A stretch of 64,000 nt of DNA from Caulobacter endophyticus (lineage in GTDB: Bacteria; Pseudomonadota; Alphaproteobacteria; Caulobacterales; Caulobacteraceae), in NCBI RefSeq assembly GCF_029543245.1, contig NZ_JARQWV010000010.1, positions 62,001 to 126,000 of the forward strand, written 5' to 3'. The notes beneath the pieces are model-generated. The model was not told where the DNA came from, did not search any database, and saw only the letters and a list, made by a program, of their open reading frames with translations. Positions 55,441 through 63,023 of the stretch are shown here, one piece after another. Every line of letters starts with the position of its first letter. Within the stretch, counting starts at the first letter, position 1. Both the position numbers and the translations under genes were made by a program.

Positions 55441-55506
55441 CCGACACACCTCATGTCAGCGGACTGGCGGAGACCGCCGAAGTTTACGCTGCATCGCTAG
55501 CAGCGT

Positions 55507-55537
55507 GAGGCCCGCTCGGCAATGCCGGGCGGGCCTC
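55507..55537 (-). terminator. Terminator hairpin downstream of the Thr-rich protein gene
   Basis: Long GC hairpin GAGGCCCGC-T-CGGC-AAT-GCCG-G-GCGGGCCTC about 40 bases past the stop of the gene at 55577. Confidence 0.7.
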
Positions 55538-55576
55538 GTGCGTGTTCGGAAGAAGGGACGCTGTTACGCGGACCCG

Positions 55577-56029
55577 TTACTTCGGAGCCGCAGCGCCGGC
55601 CAGGGCCGCGTCGATCTGGGCCTTGGTGGCCGTGGTGCTCACGCTGCCGTCGGCGCCGGCGCTCAGGCTGGCCTTGGGCAGGGCGAACTTCTTGTCGCCG
55701 CTGGCGACCACGACATTGGCCGAGCCGTCGGCGCCCGTCGAGGTTCCGCTGACCGTGCCGACGACGGCGCCGGCGGGGTCCTTGATCTCGGTGCCGACCG
55801 CGACGTCGCCCGAGACAGTGGCCGAAGACGGCGTACCGGCCTGACCGGCGGCCGCGGCGCTGCTGTCAGCCGGGGTCGTGGTGGTGGTGGTCGAAGTGGT
55901 GCTGCTGGTGGTCGAAGGCTGCGAGGCGGCGGCCGGATCGGCCGGCGGCTGCGTGGCGTCTTGAGCGTAGGCGGCGCCGGCCAGCGAAAGGGTCGCGGCG
56001 GCGGCGAGGTAAGCAAACTTCGTCTTCAT
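55577..56029 (-). CDS. Secreted Ser/Thr-rich protein
   Basis: 150 residues with signal peptide (MKTKFAYLAAAATLSLAGAAYA). A spacer rich in Ser and Thr (TTSSTTSTTTTTTPADSS) leads to a small beta-rich domain (GDVAVGTEIKDPAGAVVGTV ... NVVVASGDKKFALPKASLS) resembling a PRC-barrel-like or repeat fold. A final helix follows. It is probably periplasmic or surface-exposed; function unknown. Confidence 0.72.
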   Translation of the reverse strand: MKTKFAYLAAAATLSLAGAAYAQDATQPPADPAAASQPSTTSSTTSTTTTTTPADSSAAAAGQAGTPSSATVSGDVAVGTEIKDPAGAVVGTVSGTSTGADGSANVVVASGDKKFALPKASLSAGADGSVSTTATKAQIDAALAGAAAPK

Positions 56030-56113
56030 ATTGCGCTCCGTCGGAGGGCCCCTGCCCGATCAACCAACGCAGGTCGGTTTGTAACGGTTCCGAAACAGCG
56101 CGTGATCGCGACC

Positions 56114-56656
56114 TCACGGGGTCGTGGCGACAAGCTTGGGCGCTTCCTGGATCGGGGCTTCGTCGTCCTTCAGCCCGGCCGCCTTCATCGCCGACTTCAG
56201 GGTGTAGACCGACGGATCCTTGCTGGTCGTGAACGCCAGTTCCGCCGTCAGCGCGGGGTTCTCGGCCTCGTTGGCGAAGCCGCCCTCGCGCACGCCGTTG
56301 AAGGTGACCGCATAGCTCTTGCCCGGCTTGGTGCTGCACAGCAGGACGAAGGTGCGGCCGTCGTTCAGCAGGCGCGGCGCACGCACGCATTCGGGCTTTT
56401 CGCCGCTTGAGCCCGCTGCGTAGTTCCAGGCTCCGGGCGTCATCTTCTGATCGAAGCCGACCTTCAGAACCAGGATCCCCGGCGCGATCGTCTCGCCGGC
56501 CGCCGGCCAGGTGGCGGTCACCTTCGGCGGCAGGGTCGGCGGCATGACCGTCACCGGCGACACCGGGGTCGGCTCGGGTCGCGGCGCTTGCGCCAGCGCG
56601 CCCCCCGCGACGGCGAGGACGGCCAGGACAGAAGGGGCGAGAACGGCTGTGCGCAT
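56114..56656 (-). CDS. Secreted protein with Ig-like (Big_5-type) domain
   Basis: 180 residues with signal peptide (VLAPSVLAVLAVAGGALA). A proline-rich segment is followed by a beta-sandwich pattern: PAAGETIAPGILVLKVGFDQ, FVLLCSTKPGKSYAVTFNGV and NPALTAELAFTTS, with two cysteines (PECVRAP and LLCST). This resembles bacterial Ig-like domains found in envelope proteins. Function unknown. Confidence 0.7.
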   Translation of the reverse strand: MRTAVLAPSVLAVLAVAGGALAQAPRPEPTPVSPVTVMPPTLPPKVTATWPAAGETIAPGILVLKVGFDQKMTPGAWNYAAGSSGEKPECVRAPRLLNDGRTFVLLCSTKPGKSYAVTFNGVREGGFANEAENPALTAELAFTTSKDPSVYTLKSAMKAAGLKDDEAPIQEAPKLVATTP

Positions 56657-56814
56657 GCCCTGACAATGGCGATCAAGCGCGGCCTTCTCAAGGCGCCGTT
56701 CGGCGACGTCGCCCTTTCGTTACAAGGTTTTCATTCAGGTGACGTTCACGCGCCGCGATACTAGCTTGGCCGCATCAACCGGCTTCGAGGCCGGCCTTTC
56801 GGGAGACCCTCGCC

Positions 56815-57378
56815 ATGCGCACCGCCCTCGCCCTGATCGCCGCGACGAGCGCCCTCGCCGCCACGGCCGCCCCCGCCCTCGCCCAAGGTCCCGGCCGCGG
56901 CGACCGCTATGACGAGCGCCCCCGCGGCTCCTACGAGCAGAGCTGCCGCAACATCAACGTTCGCCGCGGCGAGATCACCGCCGAGTGCCGTGACCGTCGC
57001 GGCCGCTGGCAATGGTCGAGCGCCAGCGCCGACTGCCGCGAGATGGAGAACCAGGACGGCCGCCTCGTGTGCGTCCGCGGCGGCGGTCGTCCGGGCGGTC
57101 CCGGCGGCTCCGGTTGGGGCGGCGGCCGCGGCGCCGACGCTGTGCTGTTCGAGCACGCCGGTTATGGCGGCCGCGCCTACGAGGTTCGCGGCGACATGCC
57201 CGACTTCGTTCAGATCGGCTTCAACGACAAGGCCTCGTCGATCCAGATCCGTCGCGGCGAGTGGGAGCTGTGCGACGACGCCTACTTCCGCGGCCGCTGC
57301 TGGCGGGTGTCGGCCGACATGGGCGTCTTCCCGCGCGACATGAACGACCGCGTCAGCTCGATCCGCCGGATCCGCTGA
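56815..57378 (+). CDS. Secreted cyanovirin-N/beta-gamma-crystallin fusion protein
   Basis: 187 residues with signal peptide (RTALALIAATSALAATAAPALA). An incomplete CVNH-type domain comes first (GSYEQSCRNINVRRGEITAE then CRDRRGRWQWSS) with its paired cysteines. A glycine-rich linker (RPGGPGGSGWGGGRG) leads to a beta/gamma-crystallin domain with two Greek-key halves (VLFEHAGYGGRAYEVRGDMP and WELCDDAYFRGRCWRVSADM ending in VSSIRRIR). CVNH domains bind glycans and microbial crystallins bind calcium, so a surface or periplasmic sugar/calcium-binding role is plausible but unproven. Confidence 0.83.
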   Translation: MRTALALIAATSALAATAAPALAQGPGRGDRYDERPRGSYEQSCRNINVRRGEITAECRDRRGRWQWSSASADCREMENQDGRLVCVRGGGRPGGPGGSGWGGGRGADAVLFEHAGYGGRAYEVRGDMPDFVQIGFNDKASSIQIRRGEWELCDDAYFRGRCWRVSADMGVFPRDMNDRVSSIRRIR

Positions 57379-57482
57379 TCTCGGACCTGATTTCGCCCGC
57401 CCTAATTTGGTCGAGAACTCGACCTTGAAGCGGCGCGCGGGGCGGCTAAGCTCCGCGCGCCTTTTCATTCGGGGAAACGCCC

Positions 57483-57617
57483 ATGCGCAAGATCATCGTC
57501 CTCGCCGCCGCCGCGGCCGCCCTGCTGGTCTCGGCCTGCAACACCATCGAAGGCGTGGGCCGCGACGTCTCGGCCGCCGGCCGCGCGGTCGCCGACACCG
57601 CTCGCGACGCCAAATAG
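57483..57617 (+). CDS. Entericidin-type small lipoprotein
   Basis: 44 residues: MRKIIVLAAAAAALLVSACN gives a signal with lipobox VSAC (Cys19), followed by NTIEGVGRDVSAAGRAVADT, the amphipathic helix of the entericidin A/B family. In E. coli entericidins form a toxin/antidote pair of outer-membrane lipoproteins; here only one gene is seen. GGGGAAA precedes the ATG. Confidence 0.88.
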   Translation: MRKIIVLAAAAAALLVSACNTIEGVGRDVSAAGRAVADTARDAK

Positions 57618-57929
57618 CCTTCGCCTCGAGAGACCTCGAAAGGGGGCCGGCGTTTTGTCGCAGGGCAGGCGCGCCGGCTCGCCCCATCCTGGCCGCAATG
57701 GCGACCCAGAGTTTCCGGCGTCGCGGCAAGTAAATCCGCATGACGACGTTCGACGTTTAAAGCTTAACCGGAAGCCGCCCACCATTAACCTTGCCGGCAG
57801 ATTCATTCGCACGCGACACGCGCTGAGGATGAAGTCTTTCGACAATCGCCCATTTCAGGGCTGAATATCTGCTTCCAAAGCGCACATGCGACCGAAAGTG
57901 CTATTTGCACCAAGCGTCGCCGGAGCCAT
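57618..57929. other. Intergenic region without a convincing gene
   Basis: 312 bases between the entericidin and DUF983 genes. It holds TTAA motifs at 57757, 57764 and 57785 (two followed by C, as in CtrA half-sites) but none at the N7 spacing. It is AT-richer from about 57720 to 57900, consistent with promoter sequence for the downstream gene. Confidence 0.5.
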
Positions 57930-58322
57930 ATGGACGCCATGACCGACCGACCCGTACCCAGCGTCCTGACCGGCATGAAAAGAGGCGTCCGCCATCGCTG
58001 CCCCAACTGCGGCGAGGGCAAGCTGTATTCGCGCTACCTGAAGGTCGAGTTCGATTGCGAGGCCTGCGGCCACCATCTGGCCGCCTACCCCGCCGACGAC
58101 GGTCCCGCCTATTTCACGATCCTGATCGTCGGCCATCTGTTCGTGGCCCCGCTGCTGCTGTTCCCGTTCATCTGGCAGGCCTCGCCGTGGCTGGTCGCGC
58201 CGCTGACCATCCTGCCGCTGGCGGCCCTGACCCTGATGCTGCTGCCCCGGGTCAAGGGCGCGGTGATCGGGGCCCTGTGGGCCAACGGCCTGCGCAAGGC
58301 CGAGGACGCCCCCGGCGGCTGA
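57930..58322 (+). CDS. DUF983 family membrane protein
   Basis: 130 residues. A zinc-ribbon pattern CPNCGEGKLYSRYLKVEFDC-x2-CG is followed by two membrane helices (ILIVGHLFVAPLLLFPFIW and LVAPLTILPLAALTLMLLP) and the GALWANGLRKAEDA end of DUF983. The family is often linked to cytochrome oxidase assembly in Alphaproteobacteria, but here no oxidase gene is adjacent. Confidence 0.85.
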   Translation: MDAMTDRPVPSVLTGMKRGVRHRCPNCGEGKLYSRYLKVEFDCEACGHHLAAYPADDGPAYFTILIVGHLFVAPLLLFPFIWQASPWLVAPLTILPLAALTLMLLPRVKGAVIGALWANGLRKAEDAPGG

Positions 58323-58423
58323 GGCGAACTAGCGGCGGCGGAACCGTCGCCGCACAGGCCGCATTCCCTCCCCGAAGTCCAGGCGGACCGAACACGGTTC
58401 GCCGGCATACCTGGGAGACCCGA

Positions 58424-58579
58424 ATGCTCGGCACCATTCTCATCATCATCCTGATCCTGGCCCTGATCGGCGCCCTGCCCACCTGGGGCCACAGCCGCTC
58501 GTGGGGCTATTTCCCCAGCGGCGGTCTCGGCCTTGTTCTGGTGATCATCATTATCCTGGTGCTCATCGGCAGGATCTGA
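58424..58579 (+). CDS. DUF3309 small membrane protein
   Basis: 51 residues, two hydrophobic stretches (TILIIILILALIGALPTWGH and LGLVLVIIIILVLIGRI) around the conserved W-G-x-S-R-S-W-G-Y-F-P-S-G-G-L-G loop of DUF3309. GGGAGA lies 5-6 bases before the ATG. Function unknown. Confidence 0.85.
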   Translation: MLGTILIIILILALIGALPTWGHSRSWGYFPSGGLGLVLVIIIILVLIGRI

Positions 58580-58653
58580 CGCCGCTCTTGGAGCGCGGCG
58601 GCGAACGCGCATAAGGTTCTGCCAACGGCCCAGGGCCGACGAGGGGAGCCCGC

Positions 58654-60096
58654 ATGACCGACGCCGCCGCGCCGCAGCCCGCCGCCGTGACCCTGACCCC
58701 GGCGCAGCGCGCACGGGCCATACTCGGCGGGTCGGCCGGCAATCTCGTCGAATGGTACGACTGGTTCGCCTACGCCGCCTTCACCCTCTATTTCGCCCCG
58801 CACTTCTTCCCCAAGGGCGATCAGACCGTGCAGCTGCTGCAGGCCGCGGCGGTGTTCTTCCTGGGGTTCGTGGCCCGCCCCGTCGGGGCCTGGCTGATGG
58901 GCCACTACGCCGACCGCTCGGGGCGCCGTGCGGCCCTGAGCGTCTCGGTGTCGCTGATGTGCGCCGGGGCGCTGATCATCGCCGTCACGCCCGATTACAA
59001 GACCATCGGCCTCTTCGCCCCGGCCGTTCTGCTGATCGCCCGCGTGCTGCAAGGCCTGTCGGTGGGCGGCGAATACGGCGCCAGCGCCACCTATATGAGC
59101 GAGATGGCCGGCAGGAGCCGCCGCGGCTTCTGGTCCAGCTTCCACTATGTGACCCTGATCGCCGGCCAGCTGATTGCGCTGGCCGTGCTGATCATCCTGC
59201 AACGCCTGCTGCACAAGGACGACCTGGCCGCCTGGGGCTGGCGCATCCCGTTCGTGATCGGCGCCCTGCTGGCCGTGGTGGTGTTCTGGATCCGCCGGGG
59301 CCTGGACGAAAGCGCCTCGTTCAAGGCCGCCGACAAGCCGGCCGAGGGCATCGGCAAGTCGCAACGCAACCTCGCCAGCCTGTTCTTCGTGCTGACCCTG
59401 GCGGCCGGCGGCTGGGTGCTGGCCCGGCCGGGCCTGGTTCCCCAGGTGCTGGCCGGCGCCTTCCTGGTCGCCTTCTTCGCCACACTGATCGCGCCGCTGC
59501 TGGCCCGCCACCCGCGCGAGACCCTGATGATCATGGGCCTGACCGCCGGCGGCTCGCTGACCTTCTATGTCTACACGACGTACATGCAGAAGTTCCTGGT
59601 CAACACGGCCGGGTTCGACAAGGCCGCCGCCTCCGAGATCAGCGCCATCAGCATGATCGTCTTCATGCTGATGCAGCCGATCGCCGGCTGGCTGTCGGAC
59701 AAGGTGGGCCGCAAGCCGCTGCTGATCGCCGCCTATGCCGGCGGGGCCCTGACCATCTGGCCGATCATGAGCGGCATCGCCGCCACCGACTCCATCGGCG
59801 TCGCTTTGGCCCTGATCATCGTCGGCATGACCTTCCAGTCGGGCTACACCTCGATCAGCGCCGTGGTGAAGGCCGAGCTCTTTCCCGCCCACGTGCGCGC
59901 CCTCGGCGTGGCCCTGCCCTACGCCGTGGCCAACGTGCTGTTCGGCGGCACCGCCGAGATGGTCGGCCTGGCCTTCAAGCACGGCGGGATCGAGAGCGGC
60001 TTCTACCTCTATGTCGCCGCGATCATGACCGTGGGCCTCGTCGTCTCGGTCCTGTTGCGTGACACCGCAAGACACAGCCTCATCGCCGAGGATTGA
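58654..60096 (+). CDS. MHS-type MFS transporter
   Basis: 480 residues of the metabolite:proton symporter family (KgtP/ShiA/ProP group): GNLVEWYDWFAYA in helix 1, GHYADRSGRRAALSVS loop, RVLQGLSVGGEYGASATYMSEM and FYVYTTYMQKFLVNTAG. Compared with KgtP the central cytoplasmic loop carries an insert of ~45 residues with two hydrophobic stretches (LASLFFVLTLAAGGWVLARP and VLAGAFLVAFFATLIAPLLA), so it could have 14 helices. The substrate is probably an organic acid. The ATG overlap with the next ORF suggests a possible operon. Confidence 0.87.
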   Translation: MTDAAAPQPAAVTLTPAQRARAILGGSAGNLVEWYDWFAYAAFTLYFAPHFFPKGDQTVQLLQAAAVFFLGFVARPVGAWLMGHYADRSGRRAALSVSVSLMCAGALIIAVTPDYKTIGLFAPAVLLIARVLQGLSVGGEYGASATYMSEMAGRSRRGFWSSFHYVTLIAGQLIALAVLIILQRLLHKDDLAAWGWRIPFVIGALLAVVVFWIRRGLDESASFKAADKPAEGIGKSQRNLASLFFVLTLAAGGWVLARPGLVPQVLAGAFLVAFFATLIAPLLARHPRETLMIMGLTAGGSLTFYVYTTYMQKFLVNTAGFDKAAASEISAISMIVFMLMQPIAGWLSDKVGRKPLLIAAYAGGALTIWPIMSGIAATDSIGVALALIIVGMTFQSGYTSISAVVKAELFPAHVRALGVALPYAVANVLFGGTAEMVGLAFKHGGIESGFYLYVAAIMTVGLVVSVLLRDTARHSLIAED

Positions 60097-60155
60097 CCCG
60101 CGCGCCCCGCCCGATATCCCCTGTCGTCGACTCCCGTTCCTTCGCAGCGTCCACC

Positions 60156-60905
60156 ATGCCGATTCTCGACATCCTGGCCCTCGGGCTCTTCGTCTTCGCC
60201 TGGCTGTTCTACGAGCCGCTGCTGCGGCGCCTGGGCCAGGGCAAGAACCTGATCAACACCGACATGACGGTGATCCGCCGCCGGTGGATGACCGAGATGG
60301 CGGTGCGCGAGGTCGCCCTGCTGGACGGCCAGCTTCTTGGCCACGCCATCAACTCGGCCAGCTTCTTCGCCTCGTCGAACCTGATCCTGATCGCCGCGGC
60401 GGCCGGCGTGCTGTTCGGCGGCGACGCGGCGCTGAAAAGCGTCGAAGGCCTGAAGGTGCTGGCCGAGACCACGCCGGTGATGTTCCAGATCAAGCTGGGC
60501 CTCGTTTTGCTGACCCTGGCGCGGGGGCTGCTCGATTTCATCTGGGCGCTGCGCCAGATGAACTACTGCCTGGCCGCCATCGGCGCGACGCCCGTCTGGT
60601 CGCCCCCGGCCGTGCTGGCCGAATATGCCGAGGCCGCCGGCGGCATCCTCAATCCGGCCCTGTCGGCGTTCAACGCGGGCGTTCGCGGCTACTATTTCGC
60701 CCTGGCGGCGGCCGCCTGGCTGCTGGGCCCCTACGCCTTCCTGGCGGCCAGCCTCGGGGCGTTGGTCCTGCTGGTCTGGCGCCAGCGCCGCAGCCGCGCC
60801 TCGGTGGCCGTGCGCAAGGTCCGCCAGATCCTCGAGCGCCAGCCGGTGGTGCACGGCCCGCACATGCGGAGCAAGGCGGAGGAGCCGCCGGAGGATCGGA
60901 TTTAA
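60156..60905 (+). CDS. DUF599 domain membrane protein
   Basis: 249 residues, four or five membrane helices. ILDILALGLFVFAWLFYEPL, WMTEMAVREVALLDGQLLGH-AINSASFFASSNLILIAAAA and LLTLARGLLDFIWALRQMNYC are the DUF599 core. The C-terminus is basic and cytoplasmic. The start at 60156 is preferred because residues before it are not family-like, though an RBS is weak. Function unknown. Confidence 0.82.
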   Translation: MPILDILALGLFVFAWLFYEPLLRRLGQGKNLINTDMTVIRRRWMTEMAVREVALLDGQLLGHAINSASFFASSNLILIAAAAGVLFGGDAALKSVEGLKVLAETTPVMFQIKLGLVLLTLARGLLDFIWALRQMNYCLAAIGATPVWSPPAVLAEYAEAAGGILNPALSAFNAGVRGYYFALAAAAWLLGPYAFLAASLGALVLLVWRQRRSRASVAVRKVRQILERQPVVHGPHMRSKAEEPPEDRI

Positions 60906-60909
60906 TAAG

Positions 60910-61031
60910 ATCCTCCCCCTGAAGGGGGAGGTGTCGCCAAAGGCGACGGAGGGGGAAGGTCGGCCCGCTCAGCAAAAGCTGAGAACGTCCCCCCTCCGGC
61001 CCTCCGGGCCACCTCCCCCATAGGGGGAGGA
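60910..61031. repeat. Intergenic inverted repeat, family A, copy 4
   Basis: TCCTCCCCCTGAAGGGGGAG followed by GTGTCGCCAAAGGCGACGGAG, and an inverted right unit ending CACCTCCCCCATAGGGGGAG. Lies between convergent genes. Confidence 0.85.
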
Positions 61032-61037
61032 TTTCTC

Positions 61038-61385
61038 TTAGAGCCCCAGCTGCGTCCGCACCTTCTTCGTCAGCTTGGCGGCAACCAGCGCGTGGGCGCT
61101 CTTCAGCCAGTCGGCGACCTCGGCGTCGTCGAACGCGGCCAGGTCGTCCAGCTTCACCCACTTGGCGCGGGCGAGATACGGGGCGGGAATGGCCCGCCCC
61201 GTTTCGGTCAGCACCTCGAAGGCGACGTCCGAGACCTTGAACGACACCCCGCCCTGGGCGGCGCCCGGCCCCATGACGGCGAACATCTTGTCGCCGACCT
61301 TGTAGACCTGGTCGTCGCCCCACTGGACGGTCATGGTCGCCGCGGGCAGCGCCATGGCGGCGGCGTGGAAGGCCTCGGGGGTCAT
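61038..61385 (-). CDS. MmcQ/YjbR family protein
   Basis: 115 residues. ATMTVQWGDDQVYKVGDKMFAV then VSFKVSDVAFEVL, APYLARAKWVKLDDLAAFDD and WLKSAHALVAAKLTKKVRTQ are the YjbR/MmcQ pattern, a small double-wing fold proposed to bind DNA. It starts one base inside the msrA stop, so the two are coupled, with msrA first. Confidence 0.88.
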   Translation of the reverse strand: MTPEAFHAAAMALPAATMTVQWGDDQVYKVGDKMFAVMGPGAAQGGVSFKVSDVAFEVLTETGRAIPAPYLARAKWVKLDDLAAFDDAEVADWLKSAHALVAAKLTKKVRTQLGL

Positions 61386-62035
61386 CAGGCCTCGACGCCC
61401 ACGCCGATCGGGCAGGTCACGCCGGTGCCGCCGATGCCACAGTAGCCGCCCGGGTTCTTGGCCAGGTACTGCTGGTGATAGTCCTCGGCGAAGTAGAACG
61501 GGCCGGCGGCGGCGATCTCGGTGGTGATATCGCCCAGCCCCTTGGCCGACAGGGCGACCTGATAGGCTTCCTTGCTGGCCACGGCGGCGGCGGCCTGGGC
61601 GTCGTTGGTGGCGTAGATGCCGGAGCGGTACTGGGTGCCGATGTCGTTGCCCTGGCGCATGCCCTGGGTCGGGTCGTGATTCTCCCAGAACACCTTCAGC
61701 AGGGCCTCGTAGGTGACGACCTTGGGGTCGAACACCACCAGCACCACTTCGGTGTGCCCGGTGCGGCCCGAGCAGACCTCTTCATAGGTCGGGTTCGGGG
61801 TGATGCCCGCGGCGTAGCCGGCGGCGGTGACCAGCACGCCCGGCACCTTCCAGAACACGCGCTCGACGCCCCAGAAGCAGCCCATGGCGAACACGGCCGT
61901 CTCCAGGCCGTCGGCATAGGGGCCCTTCAGCTGGGCGCCGTTGACGAAGTGGGTCTGGGCGGTCGGAATGGCCGCCTCGCGCCCCGGCAGGGCGGTGTCG
62001 ACGGTGGGCATCTCGAGGCTTTTCTTGAACAGCAT
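61385..62035 (-). CDS. msrA: Peptide methionine sulfoxide reductase A
   Basis: 216 residues. The catalytic [17 protein letters not shown] (Cys53), [38 protein letters not shown] and the [11 protein letters not shown] resolving-cysteine tail are diagnostic. It reduces the S-form of methionine sulfoxide in proteins. ATG at 62035 is used; the longer in-frame reading upstream is not MsrA-like. First gene of a pair with the MmcQ-type gene. Confidence 0.95.
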   Translation of the reverse strand: MLFKKSLEMPTVDTALPGREAAIPTAQTHFVNGAQLKGPYADGLETAVFAMGCFWGVERVFWKVPGVLVTAAGYAAGITPNPTYEEVCSGRTGHTEVVLVVFDPKVVTYEALLKVFWENHDPTQGMRQGNDIGTQYRSGIYATNDAQAAAAVASKEAYQVALSAKGLGDITTEIAAAGPFYFAEDYHQQYLAKNPGGYCGIGGTGVTCPIGVGVEA

Positions 62036-62192
62036 GGCGGGGCCTTTCGGAGGCGGGAGTTCCTTGCCCGCCGATATAAGTCGTCGCAGGCTCGTTTTCA
62101 TCCCGTAACGGCGCTTGCTACGAGTCGCTGCCTGAGTATATTGCGCCCCTTCCCGCGCCGGGGGTCTCAACCGCCCCCGACCCGAGTGCGCT

Positions 62193-62282
62193 GGTGAGGT
62201 GGCCGAGTGGTTGAAGGCGCACGCCTGGAACGCGTGTATAGGGGAAACTCTATCGAGGGTTCGAATCCCTCTCTCACCGCCA
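62193..62282 (+). tRNA. tRNA-Ser(GGA)
   Basis: A 7-bp acceptor stem (GGTGAGG / TCTCACC, with one G-T pair), D-arm GCCGAGTGGTTGAAGGC, anticodon stem CACGC / GCGTG with anticodon GGA at 62227-62229, a long variable arm TATAGGGGAAACTCTATC as in tRNA-Ser, T-arm GAGGGTTCGAATCCCTC, discriminator G and encoded CCA (62280-62282). It reads UCC/UCU serine codons. Confidence 0.97.
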
Positions 62283-62355
62283 CGCCCTTCCCTTCGAAAT
62301 CACTGTTCCGTCGAGTTTCGTGGCCGCCGTCGCGCGTCCGGCGTAGAACCGCGTC

Positions 62356-62886
62356 ATGATCCGCGCCGCCCTTCTCACCGCCGCCATCGCCCTGTCCACG
62401 GCGACCGCCGCCCTGGCCGCCCCGACCGTCGTGACCTCGCCCGAGGCCCTGCCCGCCGCGCACGACAAGCCGCGCGTGTTCCTGGGCGGCAGCATCGACA
62501 TGGGCAAGGCCGTCGATTGGCAGGCCCAGATCATCGCCGCCCTCTCCGACCAGGACGTGGTGATCCTCAATCCGCGCCGCCCCGACTGGAACCCGGCCTG
62601 GAAGCCGGTCGCCCAGGAGCCGGAGTTCCGCCGCCAGGTGGAATGGGAACTGGCCGCGCTGGAGAGCGCCGACGTCATCGTGCTCTACCTGACGCCCGGC
62701 TCGCAGGCCCCGATCAGCCTGCTGGAAATGGGCCTGCACGCGCGGACGGGTAAGCTGGTCGTGCTGTGCCCCGAAGGCTTCTGGCGCAAGGGCAATGTCG
62801 ACATCACCGCCGAGCGGTACGGGGTCAAGCAGGTGGAGACGCTGGACGCGCTGATCGCCGAGGTTAAGGCGCGGGTCGCCCGATAG
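62356..62886 (+). CDS. Exported nucleoside 2-deoxyribosyltransferase-like protein
   Basis: 176 residues. An apparent signal peptide (RAALLTAAIALSTATAALAAP) precedes a domain with RVFLGGSIDMGKAVDWQAQI, VVILNPRRPDWNP, EWELAALESADVIVLYLTPG and SLLEMGLHARTGKLVV, the nucleoside deoxyribosyltransferase-like pattern including the Gly-Gly-Ser-Ile start and the catalytic-type Glu in LLEMG. Such enzymes are normally cytoplasmic, so export is unusual; the hydrophobic start could be a misread start codon, but the domain begins only after it. Substrate unknown. Confidence 0.82.
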   Translation: MIRAALLTAAIALSTATAALAAPTVVTSPEALPAAHDKPRVFLGGSIDMGKAVDWQAQIIAALSDQDVVILNPRRPDWNPAWKPVAQEPEFRRQVEWELAALESADVIVLYLTPGSQAPISLLEMGLHARTGKLVVLCPEGFWRKGNVDITAERYGVKQVETLDALIAEVKARVAR

Positions 62887-63022
62887 ACCCTCCCCCTGAA
62901 GGGGGAGGTGTCGGCGAAGCCGACGGAGGGGGATGTGGCCTGTGAGCCAGAGACCGCCCCAACGTCAGCAGCGACTTCCCCCTCCGGCCCTCCGGGCCAC
63001 CTCCCCCTTCGGGGGGGAGGAT
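62887..63022. repeat. Intergenic inverted repeat, family A, copy 5
   Basis: CCCTCCCCCTGAAGGGGGAG, then TGTCGGCGAAGCCGACGGAG, then about 50 bases and the inverted right unit CACCTCCCCCTTCGGGGGG. It abuts the stop of the convergent ABC-F gene. Confidence 0.85.
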
Positions 63023-63023
63023 C

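Noticed and set aside
57757-57788. CtrA box upstream of the DUF983 gene
   Set aside because: Three TTAA motifs are present but their spacings are 3 and 17, not 7.
62193-62282. tRNA-Ser as an integration site for a mobile element
   Set aside because: No integrase gene, no repeated 3' tRNA end and no change in composition downstream in the visible sequence.
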